DNA of 32,734 bases from CAYWHE01 sp964458125 (GTDB lineage: Bacteria; Bacteroidota; Bacteroidia; AKYH767-A; OLB10), in NCBI GenBank assembly GCA_964458125.1, contig CAYWHE010000014.1:1-32734 (forward strand), written 5' to 3'. Both the position numbers and the translations under genes were made by a program. Positions 1-7,704 of this stretch are shown in pieces (the first letter of the stretch is position 1; each line of letters begins with the position of its first letter). The notes below the pieces were generated by a model. That model did not search any database, had not been told where the DNA came from, and worked only from the letters and a program-made list of their open reading frames with translations.

Positions 1-225
1 AAAAAAATAATAAATAATGCAACCACCTGCCAGGTTTATGGCAGCCAGTTTGGAAAACGCGGCGCCAGCTTTAAAAAGGATTTTTCCTGGCGGATTTCTG
101 ATGTACTTTTCATACCCTTTTTGAGTTGATTTGTGCACGAAAATATACATGCGTTTTTTGATGGTCAGGATGTGGTTGGCAGAAGGCTTACGTTCAAACA
201 GGGAATCTATTTTTTTACCTTTCAA
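1..225 (-). CDS. Possible truncated gene at the window edge, unknown function
   Basis: On the minus strand an open frame runs from just after a TAA at 229-231 to the window edge, 75 codons without a stop. It would start at a TTG (223-225), or at an in-frame ATG (148-150) that gives only 50 visible residues. The visible N-terminal part is basic and ends in a hydrophobic stretch (ILFKAGAAFSKLAAINLAGG) that could begin a membrane segment. Codon first positions are purine-rich in this frame. A shorter frame on the plus strand (1-129) is also open, so the call is weak. I do not recognise the family. It would be divergent from ftsX. Confidence 0.3.
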   Translation of the reverse strand, partial: MKGKKIDSLFERKPSANHILTIKKRMYIFVHKSTQKGYEKYIRNPPGKILFKAGAAFSKLAAINLAGGCIIYYFF

Positions 226-268
226 TAGTTACAGACACGCCGCTTTTAAAATTATCATGATATTACCT

Positions 269-276
269 TACCTTTG
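269..276 (+). promoter_or_regulatory. Candidate Bacteroidota -7 element upstream of ftsX
   Basis: TACCTTTG matches the Bacteroidota -7 consensus TAnnTTTG and ends 17 nt before the ftsX ATG at 294. No clear TTG/TTTG -33 element stands at the usual 17-23 nt spacing, so the call rests on the -7 box and its position. Confidence 0.4.
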
Positions 277-293
277 TCCGGAAATAAAATCCC

Positions 294-1169
294 ATGGCTG
301 AAGATGGCGGCAAAATAGCGCAGAAAACCGTTCGGTCCTCGTATGTTTCCACGGTGGTGAGCATGACCCTGGTGCTTTTTACCCTGGGCATGCTGGGCGT
401 TATCCTGTTGCATGCACGAAAGCTTTCCAACTATGTAAAGGAAAACCTGGAGTTGACTGTTTTTCTGAAAGGAGATGCCACCGAAGCGGAAATACTGAAA
501 GTAACCCAGTTGCTGGGACGGAATGAATCGGTCAAATCCTCCCATTACGTCACCCAGGAGGTGGCCGCTGAAAAGCTGAAAAATGAACTGGGCGAAGATT
601 TTGTGAAATTCCTCGGCTATAATCCGCTTTTGCCTTCCATTGATGTGCGGTTAAAAGCCGAATTTGCCGACAGCCTTCACATCGAACAGTTGAAAAAGGC
701 GTTGGTGGCCGAACGTTCCGTGAAGGAGGTGGCCTTCCAGCAGTCGCTGGTGCAACAGGTGAACCGGAACCTCGGTATTATCGGCATGGTTATTCTGGGA
801 TTCAGCGGACTATTATTCGTCATTTCCCTGGCCCTGATCAACAACACCATCAGGCTTTCCCTGTACGCCCGGCGCATGCTGATCCGGAGCATGCAACTGG
901 TGGGCGCCACGAGGGGGTTCATCCGCAGACCCTTCCTGATCAAAGGCGTGGCCAACGGATTGTACGGTGCCGTCATCGCGAACATCATGCTGGTTGGTTT
1001 GCTCTATTTTGCGCAGACCCGTATCCCCGAACTGTTTAACCTGCAGGACCTGGAACTGATGCTCACCCTGCTGGGTTCCGTCATTGTGCTGGGCGTGCTT
1101 ATTTCCGTTGCCAGCACCTATTTCGCCGTGAATAAATACCTGTACAGAAAAGCCGAGGACCTGTACTGA
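294..1169 (+). CDS. ftsX: Cell division protein FtsX (permease-like)
   Basis: FtsX-type integral membrane protein, 291 aa. In the known family it pairs with the ATPase FtsE and controls peptidoglycan hydrolases at the division site. The layout is typical: a short cytoplasmic N-terminus, one membrane segment at about residues 20-40, an extracytoplasmic domain to about 155, then three membrane segments. The stretch around residues 165-215, with IRLSLYARR and the MQLVGATRGFIRRPFLIKG motif, is characteristic of FtsX. The ATG at 294 is preceded by a TAnnTTTG box and leaves a normal short N-terminus. ftsE is not adjacent. The downstream DUF3098, uppP and truB genes form an arrangement I know as recurrent in Bacteroidota. 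Confidence 0.9.
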   Translation: MAEDGGKIAQKTVRSSYVSTVVSMTLVLFTLGMLGVILLHARKLSNYVKENLELTVFLKGDATEAEILKVTQLLGRNESVKSSHYVTQEVAAEKLKNELGEDFVKFLGYNPLLPSIDVRLKAEFADSLHIEQLKKALVAERSVKEVAFQQSLVQQVNRNLGIIGMVILGFSGLLFVISLALINNTIRLSLYARRMLIRSMQLVGATRGFIRRPFLIKGVANGLYGAVIANIMLVGLLYFAQTRIPELFNLQDLELMLTLLGSVIVLGVLISVASTYFAVNKYLYRKAEDLY

Positions 1170-1239
1170 GGGTTTTCCGGGAGGACTTTCAGCCGGCAGT
1201 CACCGGTCCACATTTTACATGCCGGGACATGGGGCATCC

Positions 1240-1269
1240 TTGGTGGTAATACCCAAATCACTATATTTG
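1240..1269 (+). promoter_or_regulatory. Promoter for the DUF3098-uppP-truB genes
   Basis: TTG at 1240-1242, a 19-nt spacer, and TATATTTG at 1262-1269 match the Bacteroidota consensus TTG-N17-23-TAnnTTTG at the best spacing. It lies in the 135-bp gap after ftsX and 35 nt before the ATG at 1305, so the downstream genes can be transcribed independently of ftsX. Confidence 0.6.
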
Positions 1270-1304
1270 CCGGCGTTAACTTTATCCCGTAATCCAACCG
1301 GAAC

Positions 1305-1631
1305 ATGAGCAAGACCAAAAATCCCCAGGAAGGGGCAGCCCGGCAACCGGCCAAAACCATAATCACCGCTACTCCTGCGGCTTCCAAAACCGTTTCGGCA
1401 CCTAAACCGGAAATAGATTTTGCTTTTGGCAGGATTAATTACATCATGATGCTGGCCGGCATGGGATTTATCATACTCGGTTTTATCCTGATGTCCGGCG
1501 GCCGCTCTTCCGATCCATCGGTTTTTAATCCGGAGATATTTAATTTTCAAAGGATTACACTGGCACCCATCCTCGTCATCGCCGGTTTTGTCATCGAAGT
1601 GTTCGCCATCGTAAAAAAAGCCAAAGACTGA
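1305..1631 (+). CDS. DUF3098 family small membrane protein
   Basis: A 108-aa protein with a disordered, Ala/Pro/Lys-rich N-terminus of about 42 residues and two membrane segments (about 48-65 and 85-103). The segment between and after them carries the DUF3098 hallmarks: LMSGG followed by a conserved DP..FNPEIF and RITLAPILV motif. Function is unknown. In Bacteroidota the family commonly sits between ftsX and uppP, as here, which suggests a role in the cell envelope or division. It has its own promoter-like element just upstream. The ATG at 1305 is the only sensible start. Confidence 0.85.
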   Translation: MSKTKNPQEGAARQPAKTIITATPAASKTVSAPKPEIDFAFGRINYIMMLAGMGFIILGFILMSGGRSSDPSVFNPEIFNFQRITLAPILVIAGFVIEVFAIVKKAKD

Positions 1632-1719
1632 GCCGGGTAAACATGCACAGGTTTTCTGCTTTGTAAGCCTCCTGTTATCACCATGGATCCTGCTCATTTT
1701 TAACCAAACATTTCAAGTC

Positions 1720-2514
1720 ATGTCTTACCTGCAGGCCATCATTCTTGCCATTATCGAAGGGATCACCGAATTCCTGCCGGTATCGTCCACCGGTCATATG
1801 ATTATCGGCTCGTCGGTGATGGGCATTGCCCAGGAGGAGTTCACCAAAACCTTTACCGTAGCCATCCAGTTTGGCGCCATCCTTTCCGTTATCGTGCTGT
1901 ACTGGAAACGGTTTTTTCAACGGCTCGACTTCTATTATAAACTATTCGTGGCCTTCATCCCGGCAGCGGTTTTCGGAAAACTACTGGATGATTACATCGA
2001 TGCCATGCTTGGAAATGTGCTCGTGGTGGGATATTCCCTTTTTGCCGGAGGGATCATCCTCATCCTGATCGACCTTTATTTCTTCCAGGACAGGAACAGG
2101 GAAGACAATGAAATTACCTATCCCAAAGCCTTAAAAATAGGAATGTTCCAGGTTATCGCCATGATTCCGGGGGTTTCCCGGTCAGCGGCCACCATCATTG
2201 GAGGGCTTTCCCAGAAACTGGACCGGAAGACGGCAGCTGAATTCTCCTTTTTCCTGGCCGTTCCTACCATGTTTGCGGCAACGGTTTACAAGGTTTATAA
2301 ACTCTACAAATCGGGCGGAGGCTTTCAGACCGAACAACTGGGCATCCTGGCTGTTGGCAACATCGTCGCATTTATCGTGGCCATGATAGCCATTAAATCC
2401 TTTATCACCTACCTGACCAAACACGGTTTTAAGATATTCGGATTTTACCGGATCGCCATTGGACTTACGATCATGATTTTGCATTTCCTGGGCATTGAAT
2501 TATCCATGGTCTGA
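1720..2514 (+). CDS. uppP: Undecaprenyl-diphosphatase UppP (BacA)
   Basis: Integral membrane phosphatase, 264 aa, full length for the family. It removes a phosphate from undecaprenyl diphosphate to recycle the lipid carrier for peptidoglycan and O-antigen synthesis, and its loss sensitises cells to bacitracin. Both signature motifs are present: EGITEFLPVSSTGH at residues 13-26 and PGVSRSAATI at 150-159, which carry the catalytic Glu, Ser, His and Arg residues known in this family. Multiple hydrophobic helices follow. The stop codon shares its last base with the truB start (TGATG at 2512-2516), so the two are probably translationally coupled. Confidence 0.96.
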   Translation: MSYLQAIILAIIEGITEFLPVSSTGHMIIGSSVMGIAQEEFTKTFTVAIQFGAILSVIVLYWKRFFQRLDFYYKLFVAFIPAAVFGKLLDDYIDAMLGNVLVVGYSLFAGGIILILIDLYFFQDRNREDNEITYPKALKIGMFQVIAMIPGVSRSAATIIGGLSQKLDRKTAAEFSFFLAVPTMFAATVYKVYKLYKSGGGFQTEQLGILAVGNIVAFIVAMIAIKSFITYLTKHGFKIFGFYRIAIGLTIMILHFLGIELSMV

Positions 2515-3188
2515 TGCCCGAAAATGAATATGAGCTGGGTAAGGTGTTGCTTTTCGACAAGCCGTTCCGCTGGACTTCCTTTGATGTGGTGCGGAGGGTG
2601 AGGTATGTGATCCGTGCTAAAAAAGTCGGGCATGCAGGCACCCTTGATCCGTTGGCCACAGGTTTGCTGATTCTCTGTACGGGCCGGCTGACCAAACAAA
2701 TCGACCGGTACCAGGCACAGGAAAAGGAATATACCGGCACCCTGTATCTCGGAGCAACCACGCCGTCTTTCGACCTGGAAACAGCTATTGATGAGACGTT
2801 TGACATCCATGCAATCACCGGACAGCAGATCCTGGAAACCGCAGCACAATTCACCGGTGAAATCATGCAACGCCCTCCCTTGCACTCGGCTGTCAACATG
2901 GCCGGTGAACGGGCGTATGAGAAGGCAAGACGGGGAGAAAGCCATGAGGTGCCCGAAAAAAAAGTGCTGATCACCACCTTCGAAATCACCGGCATCCGGT
3001 TGCCGTCTATTGACTTCCGGGTGGTCTGCAGCAAAGGAACCTACATCCGCTCCCTGGTCCGTGATTATGGAAAGGCGCTGGACAGCGGTGCCCATCTCAC
3101 CGCACTTTGCCGCACCCGCATCGGTGATTTTCGTTTATCGGAAGCGTTACAGGTGGAGGAATTCCTGGATTCTTTTCCCCGGAAATAG
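2514..3188 (+). CDS. truB: tRNA pseudouridine(55) synthase TruB
   Basis: Converts U55 of the T-loop of tRNAs to pseudouridine. The 224-aa protein has the TruB catalytic motif GHAGTLDPLATG at residues 39-50, with Asp45 as the nucleophile, and the later family motifs RPPLHSAV (about 121-128) and SKGTYIRSLVRD (about 174-185). It is shorter than E. coli TruB because it lacks a large C-terminal PUA extension, which is usual in Bacteroidota. The start codon overlaps the uppP stop by one base. queA, often next in this phylum, is not present; the next gene is convergent. Confidence 0.96.
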   Translation: MPENEYELGKVLLFDKPFRWTSFDVVRRVRYVIRAKKVGHAGTLDPLATGLLILCTGRLTKQIDRYQAQEKEYTGTLYLGATTPSFDLETAIDETFDIHAITGQQILETAAQFTGEIMQRPPLHSAVNMAGERAYEKARRGESHEVPEKKVLITTFEITGIRLPSIDFRVVCSKGTYIRSLVRDYGKALDSGAHLTALCRTRIGDFRLSEALQVEEFLDSFPRK

Positions 3189-3302
3189 GAAGGAATGCTC
3201 TTTTCCTTTCCGGAAACGGGCGTTTGGACAGATGGTCTGAAGTTCCGAACGAAAAACTCCGGTCACCAGTCAGGTGTCAGTCGCACCGGGGGCGGCGTAT
3301 CG

Positions 3303-4004
3303 CTATTTTAAAATTTTATCATCCACACCGGTCCCAGGAGTCCATGGGTTGCTTTTGACCGGTTTTTGCCTGACCCTCCGGATATGATAAATGATTACGG
3401 GCAACCCGATGGCTGTGGGCCCCAGCCAGGTGAGCAGGGCGGGTAAAAAACTGATGTTCACCACCAGGAAGGCCGTCCAGGTAGCAATATAACCGCCTAT
3501 CATACCTCCAATATGCGATTGAAGCCAATGGTTTTTATCCTTCGGCTTACGGAAATACGTGCTCAGATTCTGCAGCACGAATTGCATGCCGATCAGGCCA
3601 AAAACCAGGGCAATGATGCCAACCGGCTGCGAATCATGCAACAGCTTATAAAGGCCCCAGGCCAGCAGGGCCGTATTGAAGGTCCCTGCCAGGCCGGCGA
3701 TGGTCCAGTCGATAAGAGCAGGCCGTTGTTGCCGGTGCAGCTTTTTCAGGGACAGGGCACGGTAACCGCTGCAAACCATGTGATAGGAAAAGAAACCCAC
3801 CATTAGTAAGAAGGGCAGGTTTTTAGCTAAGGAAACAATTACAGCCGTGACAAACACCCCGCTCATGCCGTAGAAATAAATTTTTCCGGCCCGCCTGTGC
3901 GCAGGTTTGCCTTTGGCAGAGCCCATGGCCAATCCTCCGGCAATCAGGGCTGTGAACCCGGAAAGGGCATGGAGATAAATAGTCAAACGGAGCAGGAGTT
4001 CCAT
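3303..4004 (-). CDS. DUF2306-like multi-pass membrane protein
   Basis: About 233 aa with roughly seven hydrophobic segments. The N-terminal region (about residues 10-50) has the pattern HALSGFTALIAGG...KG..AHRRAGKIYFYGM, which resembles DUF2306 integral membrane proteins with conserved His/Arg residues near helix ends. The function of that family is unknown. I start the gene at the ATG whose complement is CAT at 4002-4004. The frame stays open for 40 more codons upstream, but those encode a Pro/Ser-rich stretch without family character and the chosen start leads directly into helix 1. Its 3' end faces truB, and it lies 176 bp downstream of the E1 gene on the same strand. Confidence 0.6.
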   Translation of the reverse strand: MELLLRLTIYLHALSGFTALIAGGLAMGSAKGKPAHRRAGKIYFYGMSGVFVTAVIVSLAKNLPFLLMVGFFSYHMVCSGYRALSLKKLHRQQRPALIDWTIAGLAGTFNTALLAWGLYKLLHDSQPVGIIALVFGLIGMQFVLQNLSTYFRKPKDKNHWLQSHIGGMIGGYIATWTAFLVVNISFLPALLTWLGPTAIGLPVIIYHIRRVRQKPVKSNPWTPGTGVDDKILK

Positions 4005-4180
4005 GATTTTTTTTCCGGCAAAAGTAAACGGCCAGCCAGGTTTGTCAACCGGAAAGGGACTTGCGGCAGGCTTTTGGGACGAGCTGCAACGCACTGGTAT
4101 GAACGGAAGCCGGGCCGGGGGCAATGGCAGAACGATTGGGTACAGGAAAACACCTGAACCGGATCAATTCCGGGAAAATT

Positions 4181-6271
4181 TTAATAAGCCAATAGTTCTC
4201 CCAATTGCGCTTTGACCTTTTCGGCGTTTGGAATCATGGTGAATTCAAGAATGGAGTTCAGGGGGATGGCGGGCATATTTTCACTTCCGTAAACCCGCAC
4301 AGGGGCGTCGAGGTATGGAAAGCAATTTTCCTGTATTCTGCCGGCCAACGCCTGGGCAAAGGAATTTCCCACCGGTTCTTCGGTCAGCACCAGGCACTTG
4401 TTATGCTTTTTCACCGATTCAAAAACGGCCTGTTCATCCAGGGGATACAGGGTGCGCAAATCAATAATTTCAATTTGCCCCGGAAAATGTCTGGAGGCAT
4501 TTTTGGCCCAGTACACGCCCATGCCGTAGGTGATCACGGTCAGCGTATGGCCCTCCCTGGTTTCTTGTTCACCGGCAGCCTGCACCAGCCGGGATTTGCC
4601 GAACGGGATAATATAGTCCTCGTCAGGTTCAATGGTTTTGGCTTCTTCGGTTCCTTTAATTTTAGACCAGTACAATCCCTTATGTTCAAAAATCACCACG
4701 GGATTCGGATCGTAATAGGCGGCTTTCATCAATCCTTTTAAATCCGCGCCTGTGCTGGGATAGGCCACCTTGATACCGCGGATGTTGGTAACCACGCTTT
4801 CCACGCTGGAGGAGTGGTAAGGTCCGCCGCTTCCGTAGGCTCCGATGGGAACGCGGATGATGCAACTCACCGGCCATTTGCCGTTGGTCAGGTAAGAGGA
4901 GCGGCTCACTTCGGTAAACAACTGGTTGAGGCCGGGCCAGATATAATCGGCAAACTGCACTTCCACGATGGGTTTGCATCCCACAGCGGAAAGCCCCGTG
5001 GTGCTGCCAATGATAAAGGCCTCCTGTATGGGCGTGTTGAATACCCTGTCGTCACCAAATATTTTGGCGAGTGTGGCGGCTTCCCGGAAAACGCCTCCAA
5101 GACGGGCGCCCACATCCTGCCCGTAAAAAAGACATTCCGGGTGACGGGCCAGCAATTCCTTCACGGCAAAGAGAGCGCAATCCACCATAACAGTGGGTTC
5201 CTTGCCCGCCGGCTCGCGGATTCCCTTTTCTTCCGTCACGCTGGTTGGCGCCAGGTCGAAGGTGAACAAATCCTCCGGACGAGGATCTTCGGCTTTCAGG
5301 GCCTTTTCAAAATCCGAACGCACCAGGCCCCAGGTTTCTTTTTCTATGCGGCTGAGATGCGATTCCTCCATTCCCCGCGCCAGCAATTGTTTCCGGAATT
5401 TAGGCAAGGGATCCCGCTGCTGGTGTTCCTCCAGGTCGGGCCGGTACCATTCCCGCCTGACACCGGAAGTATGATGGCCGAGCAAAGGCACTTTGGCATG
5501 TATGAGGAAGGGCCTGCGTTCCGTCCGGACCAGTTCAATCACTTCCTTCATGGTGGCATAGCTCTCGAAAAAATCGGTGCCGTCAATGGTTCTGACTTCC
5601 AGTCCCTTGAACCCGGCGGCATATTGGGTGGCGTCCGACACCCTGAATTCGGAGGCATGAGCTGAAATGTCCCATTCATTATCCTGTACCAGATAGATAA
5701 TCGGGAATTTTTTCAGCACGGCCATCTGAAATGCTTCGGACACTTCACCTTCGGTGATGGAGGCATCCCCGAGGGAACAAATGACCAGGGGCTTGTCATC
5801 GCCCTGATGGTAAGAGATACCCTGCTTTTCACGGTATTGTATTCCCATGGCCACGCCTGTTGCCGGGATGGCCTGCATGCCGGTGGCGGATGACTGATGG
5901 GGAATTTTTGGCATGTCATCCCGCCGCAGCGCTGGGTGACAATAATAGGTGCGACCGCCTGAAAAAGGATCGTCCCGCTTGGCCAGCAACTGGAGCATCA
6001 GCTCATAGGGCTGCAGGCCGATGCCGAGCAGGGTGCTGTCGTCACGGTAATAGGCAAAAAGAAAATCCTGGGATTTGAGCTGAAGTCCGGCGGCCAGCTG
6101 AATGGCTTCATGGCCGCGGGAAGCTGCATGTACGTATTTGGAAGTGATGGCCGACTTTTCCTCGTATAAATCGCTCATGTGCCGGGCCGTGGTCATCAGT
6201 GTCCAGGCTTTCAGGAGCGTACTTTCCGGCAGCAGGGGTGAGTTTTTTTTCTGGGTCGTTTCCATAAGCAT
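4181..6271 (-). CDS. Fused alpha-beta 2-oxoacid dehydrogenase E1 component
   Basis: A 696-aa single-chain E1 that joins the alpha (about 15-345) and beta (about 358-690) subunits which are separate in most bacteria. E1 uses thiamine diphosphate to decarboxylate 2-oxoacids and load the acyl group on lipoyl-E2. The branched-chain 2-oxoacid complex is the most likely context, though pyruvate cannot be excluded. The TPP-binding motif runs from GDAS (168-171) to DN (197-198), a variant of GDG...NN. The alpha loop HHTSG...YR (about 266-277) and beta-type motifs GQDVG (384-388) and FNTPIQEAF are present. No E2 or E3 gene lies nearby. ATGs at codons 1 and 3 (6271, 6265) are both possible starts. Confidence 0.88.
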   Translation of the reverse strand: MLMETTQKKNSPLLPESTLLKAWTLMTTARHMSDLYEEKSAITSKYVHAASRGHEAIQLAAGLQLKSQDFLFAYYRDDSTLLGIGLQPYELMLQLLAKRDDPFSGGRTYYCHPALRRDDMPKIPHQSSATGMQAIPATGVAMGIQYREKQGISYHQGDDKPLVICSLGDASITEGEVSEAFQMAVLKKFPIIYLVQDNEWDISAHASEFRVSDATQYAAGFKGLEVRTIDGTDFFESYATMKEVIELVRTERRPFLIHAKVPLLGHHTSGVRREWYRPDLEEHQQRDPLPKFRKQLLARGMEESHLSRIEKETWGLVRSDFEKALKAEDPRPEDLFTFDLAPTSVTEEKGIREPAGKEPTVMVDCALFAVKELLARHPECLFYGQDVGARLGGVFREAATLAKIFGDDRVFNTPIQEAFIIGSTTGLSAVGCKPIVEVQFADYIWPGLNQLFTEVSRSSYLTNGKWPVSCIIRVPIGAYGSGGPYHSSSVESVVTNIRGIKVAYPSTGADLKGLMKAAYYDPNPVVIFEHKGLYWSKIKGTEEAKTIEPDEDYIIPFGKSRLVQAAGEQETREGHTLTVITYGMGVYWAKNASRHFPGQIEIIDLRTLYPLDEQAVFESVKKHNKCLVLTEEPVGNSFAQALAGRIQENCFPYLDAPVRVYGSENMPAIPLNSILEFTMIPNAEKVKAQLGELLAY

Positions 6272-6416
6272 GATGCAAAGTAATTCCTTTTTGTCATGAT
6301 AACCAAGATTTGAGCGAATTGATCAAATGGCCGTCAACCAGGCAAAACAAACCCCGGATACCTGTTCCACCCCTTTCAGCATGTTAAAAAAAACAGGGGG
6401 CCGGTGACCAAAGCTA

Positions 6417-6447
6417 TTTGCATATTAAAAACAGGTTTCTAATTTTG
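6417..6447 (+). promoter_or_regulatory. Promoter for the FadL-like/SGNH operon
   Basis: TTTG at 6417-6420, a 19-nt spacer and TAATTTTG at 6440-6447 form a full match to the Bacteroidota sigma-ABfr consensus (TTTG-N19-TAnnTTTG). The -7 box ends 19 nt before the ATG at 6467. This is the best promoter in the window. Confidence 0.72.
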
Positions 6448-6466
6448 AAGGCTTAAACAAACCCTT

Positions 6467-7684
6467 ATGAAGAAAAAGCTAACCGCCATTATCCTGTCTG
6501 CTTTTTTACCTGTTATTTCCTGTGCCGGCGGATTCCAGATCAACACGCAGGGACAGAAGGCCAATTCCATGGCCGGTGTGGCCACAGGCCTGGGGACGGA
6601 TGCTTCTTCTGTTTTTTTTAATCCCGGGGCCCTTTCCCTTCAGGAAAAAAGCAACATCATGCTGGGCATCAATTACATCAGTCCGCGGGCATCCTACCTG
6701 AGCCCGTATAACGGTAATGTGGATGCCCAAAAGCAGCATTTCACGCCTTTTTACTTATATGGGTTTTATAAGATCAAAAAATTTTCCGTTGGTCTTGGCG
6801 TCAATAATCCTTATGGTTTGGGAACGGACTGGGGAAATGACTGGGAAGGAAAATACATCATTCAGAAAATCAACCTGACTACCTATTACATTCAGCCCAC
6901 GGTTGCCTACAGGATCACCGATAAAATCGGCATAGGCGCCGGTTTTGTTTATACGACAGGAAGTGCATTGGTTAAAAAGGCCGTGCCCGTAACCGGCAAT
7001 ACTACCTCCTGGGGAGAGGTTGAACTGAAAGGCACGGGGCATGGCTTCGGGTTTAATGCCGGTGTGTTTGTCAGATTTGATGAAAAGGCCACCGTCGGAT
7101 TGAATTACCGCTCAAAGGTCAAAATGAAACTGAAGGATGGTGATGCAAGCTTTTCAGATATTCCTGCCTCCCTGGCTTTCCAGTTCCCGGCATCGACCAC
7201 GTTTAATTCCAGTCTGAATCTCCCTTCCACTCTTTCCCTGGGCATCGCTTATAATTTTACGGAGAAACTGAACATTGCCTTTGACCTGAACCTGACAGGC
7301 TGGGCCGTATACGATTCCCTCAATTTCGAATTCCCGGACTATGAATCGCTGGATTCGAGAAGTGAGCGTAATTATAAGAATGCCGTTGCCGCCAGGCTTG
7401 GAGCCCGGTATAAGGTGACGCCCAAACTGGACGTGCGTGCAGGTATTGCCTTCGATCAGTCACCCGTGCGGGATGGCTATTTAAGCCCGGAGTTGCCGGA
7501 TGCCAACAAATCCGTTTTATCCTTTGGCGCCGGCTACCGCATCACGGAGAAATTCAGCGCAGACCTGGCCTTCATGTTTGAAAATTTGTCGGAAAGAAGC
7601 GACACCAATAAGGAAACCGGGTTTTCCGGCAAATACAAAACCAATGTAACGATAGTGGGTCTAGGCCTCAATTATCAATTTTAA
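6467..7684 (+). CDS. OMPP1/FadL/TodX family outer-membrane transporter
   Basis: A 405-aa outer-membrane beta-barrel. The family imports long-chain fatty acids or other hydrophobic compounds. A signal peptide covers about residues 1-20, ending near CAG. The mature N-terminus GGFQINTQGQKANSMAGV and the following TDASSVFFNPGAL (about 43-55) are the FadL hallmarks: the N-terminal hatch that enters the barrel, and the NPA-type motif. The remainder alternates polar and hydrophobic residues and ends in an aromatic strand, NYQF, as expected for BAM recognition. It lies 20 bp upstream of an SGNH hydrolase, so the pair probably handles a lipid or ester substrate at the outer membrane. Confidence 0.88.
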   Translation: MKKKLTAIILSAFLPVISCAGGFQINTQGQKANSMAGVATGLGTDASSVFFNPGALSLQEKSNIMLGINYISPRASYLSPYNGNVDAQKQHFTPFYLYGFYKIKKFSVGLGVNNPYGLGTDWGNDWEGKYIIQKINLTTYYIQPTVAYRITDKIGIGAGFVYTTGSALVKKAVPVTGNTTSWGEVELKGTGHGFGFNAGVFVRFDEKATVGLNYRSKVKMKLKDGDASFSDIPASLAFQFPASTTFNSSLNLPSTLSLGIAYNFTEKLNIAFDLNLTGWAVYDSLNFEFPDYESLDSRSERNYKNAVAARLGARYKVTPKLDVRAGIAFDQSPVRDGYLSPELPDANKSVLSFGAGYRITEKFSADLAFMFENLSERSDTNKETGFSGKYKTNVTIVGLGLNYQF

Positions 7685-7704
7685 AATCCAAAACAGGAAG
7701 AACC

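Noticed and set aside
1..129. Open frame on the plus strand ending in a TGA at 127-129, as a possible C-terminal fragment of an upstream gene
   Set aside because: Only 42 codons, and the codon pattern is less coding-like than the opposite strand, where the overlapping frame is longer. Could not be decided; not listed as a gene.
6276..6283. Minus-strand TTACTTTG as a -7 element of the E1 gene
   Set aside because: It departs from TAnnTTTG at the second position and would place the transcript start at or inside the start codon.
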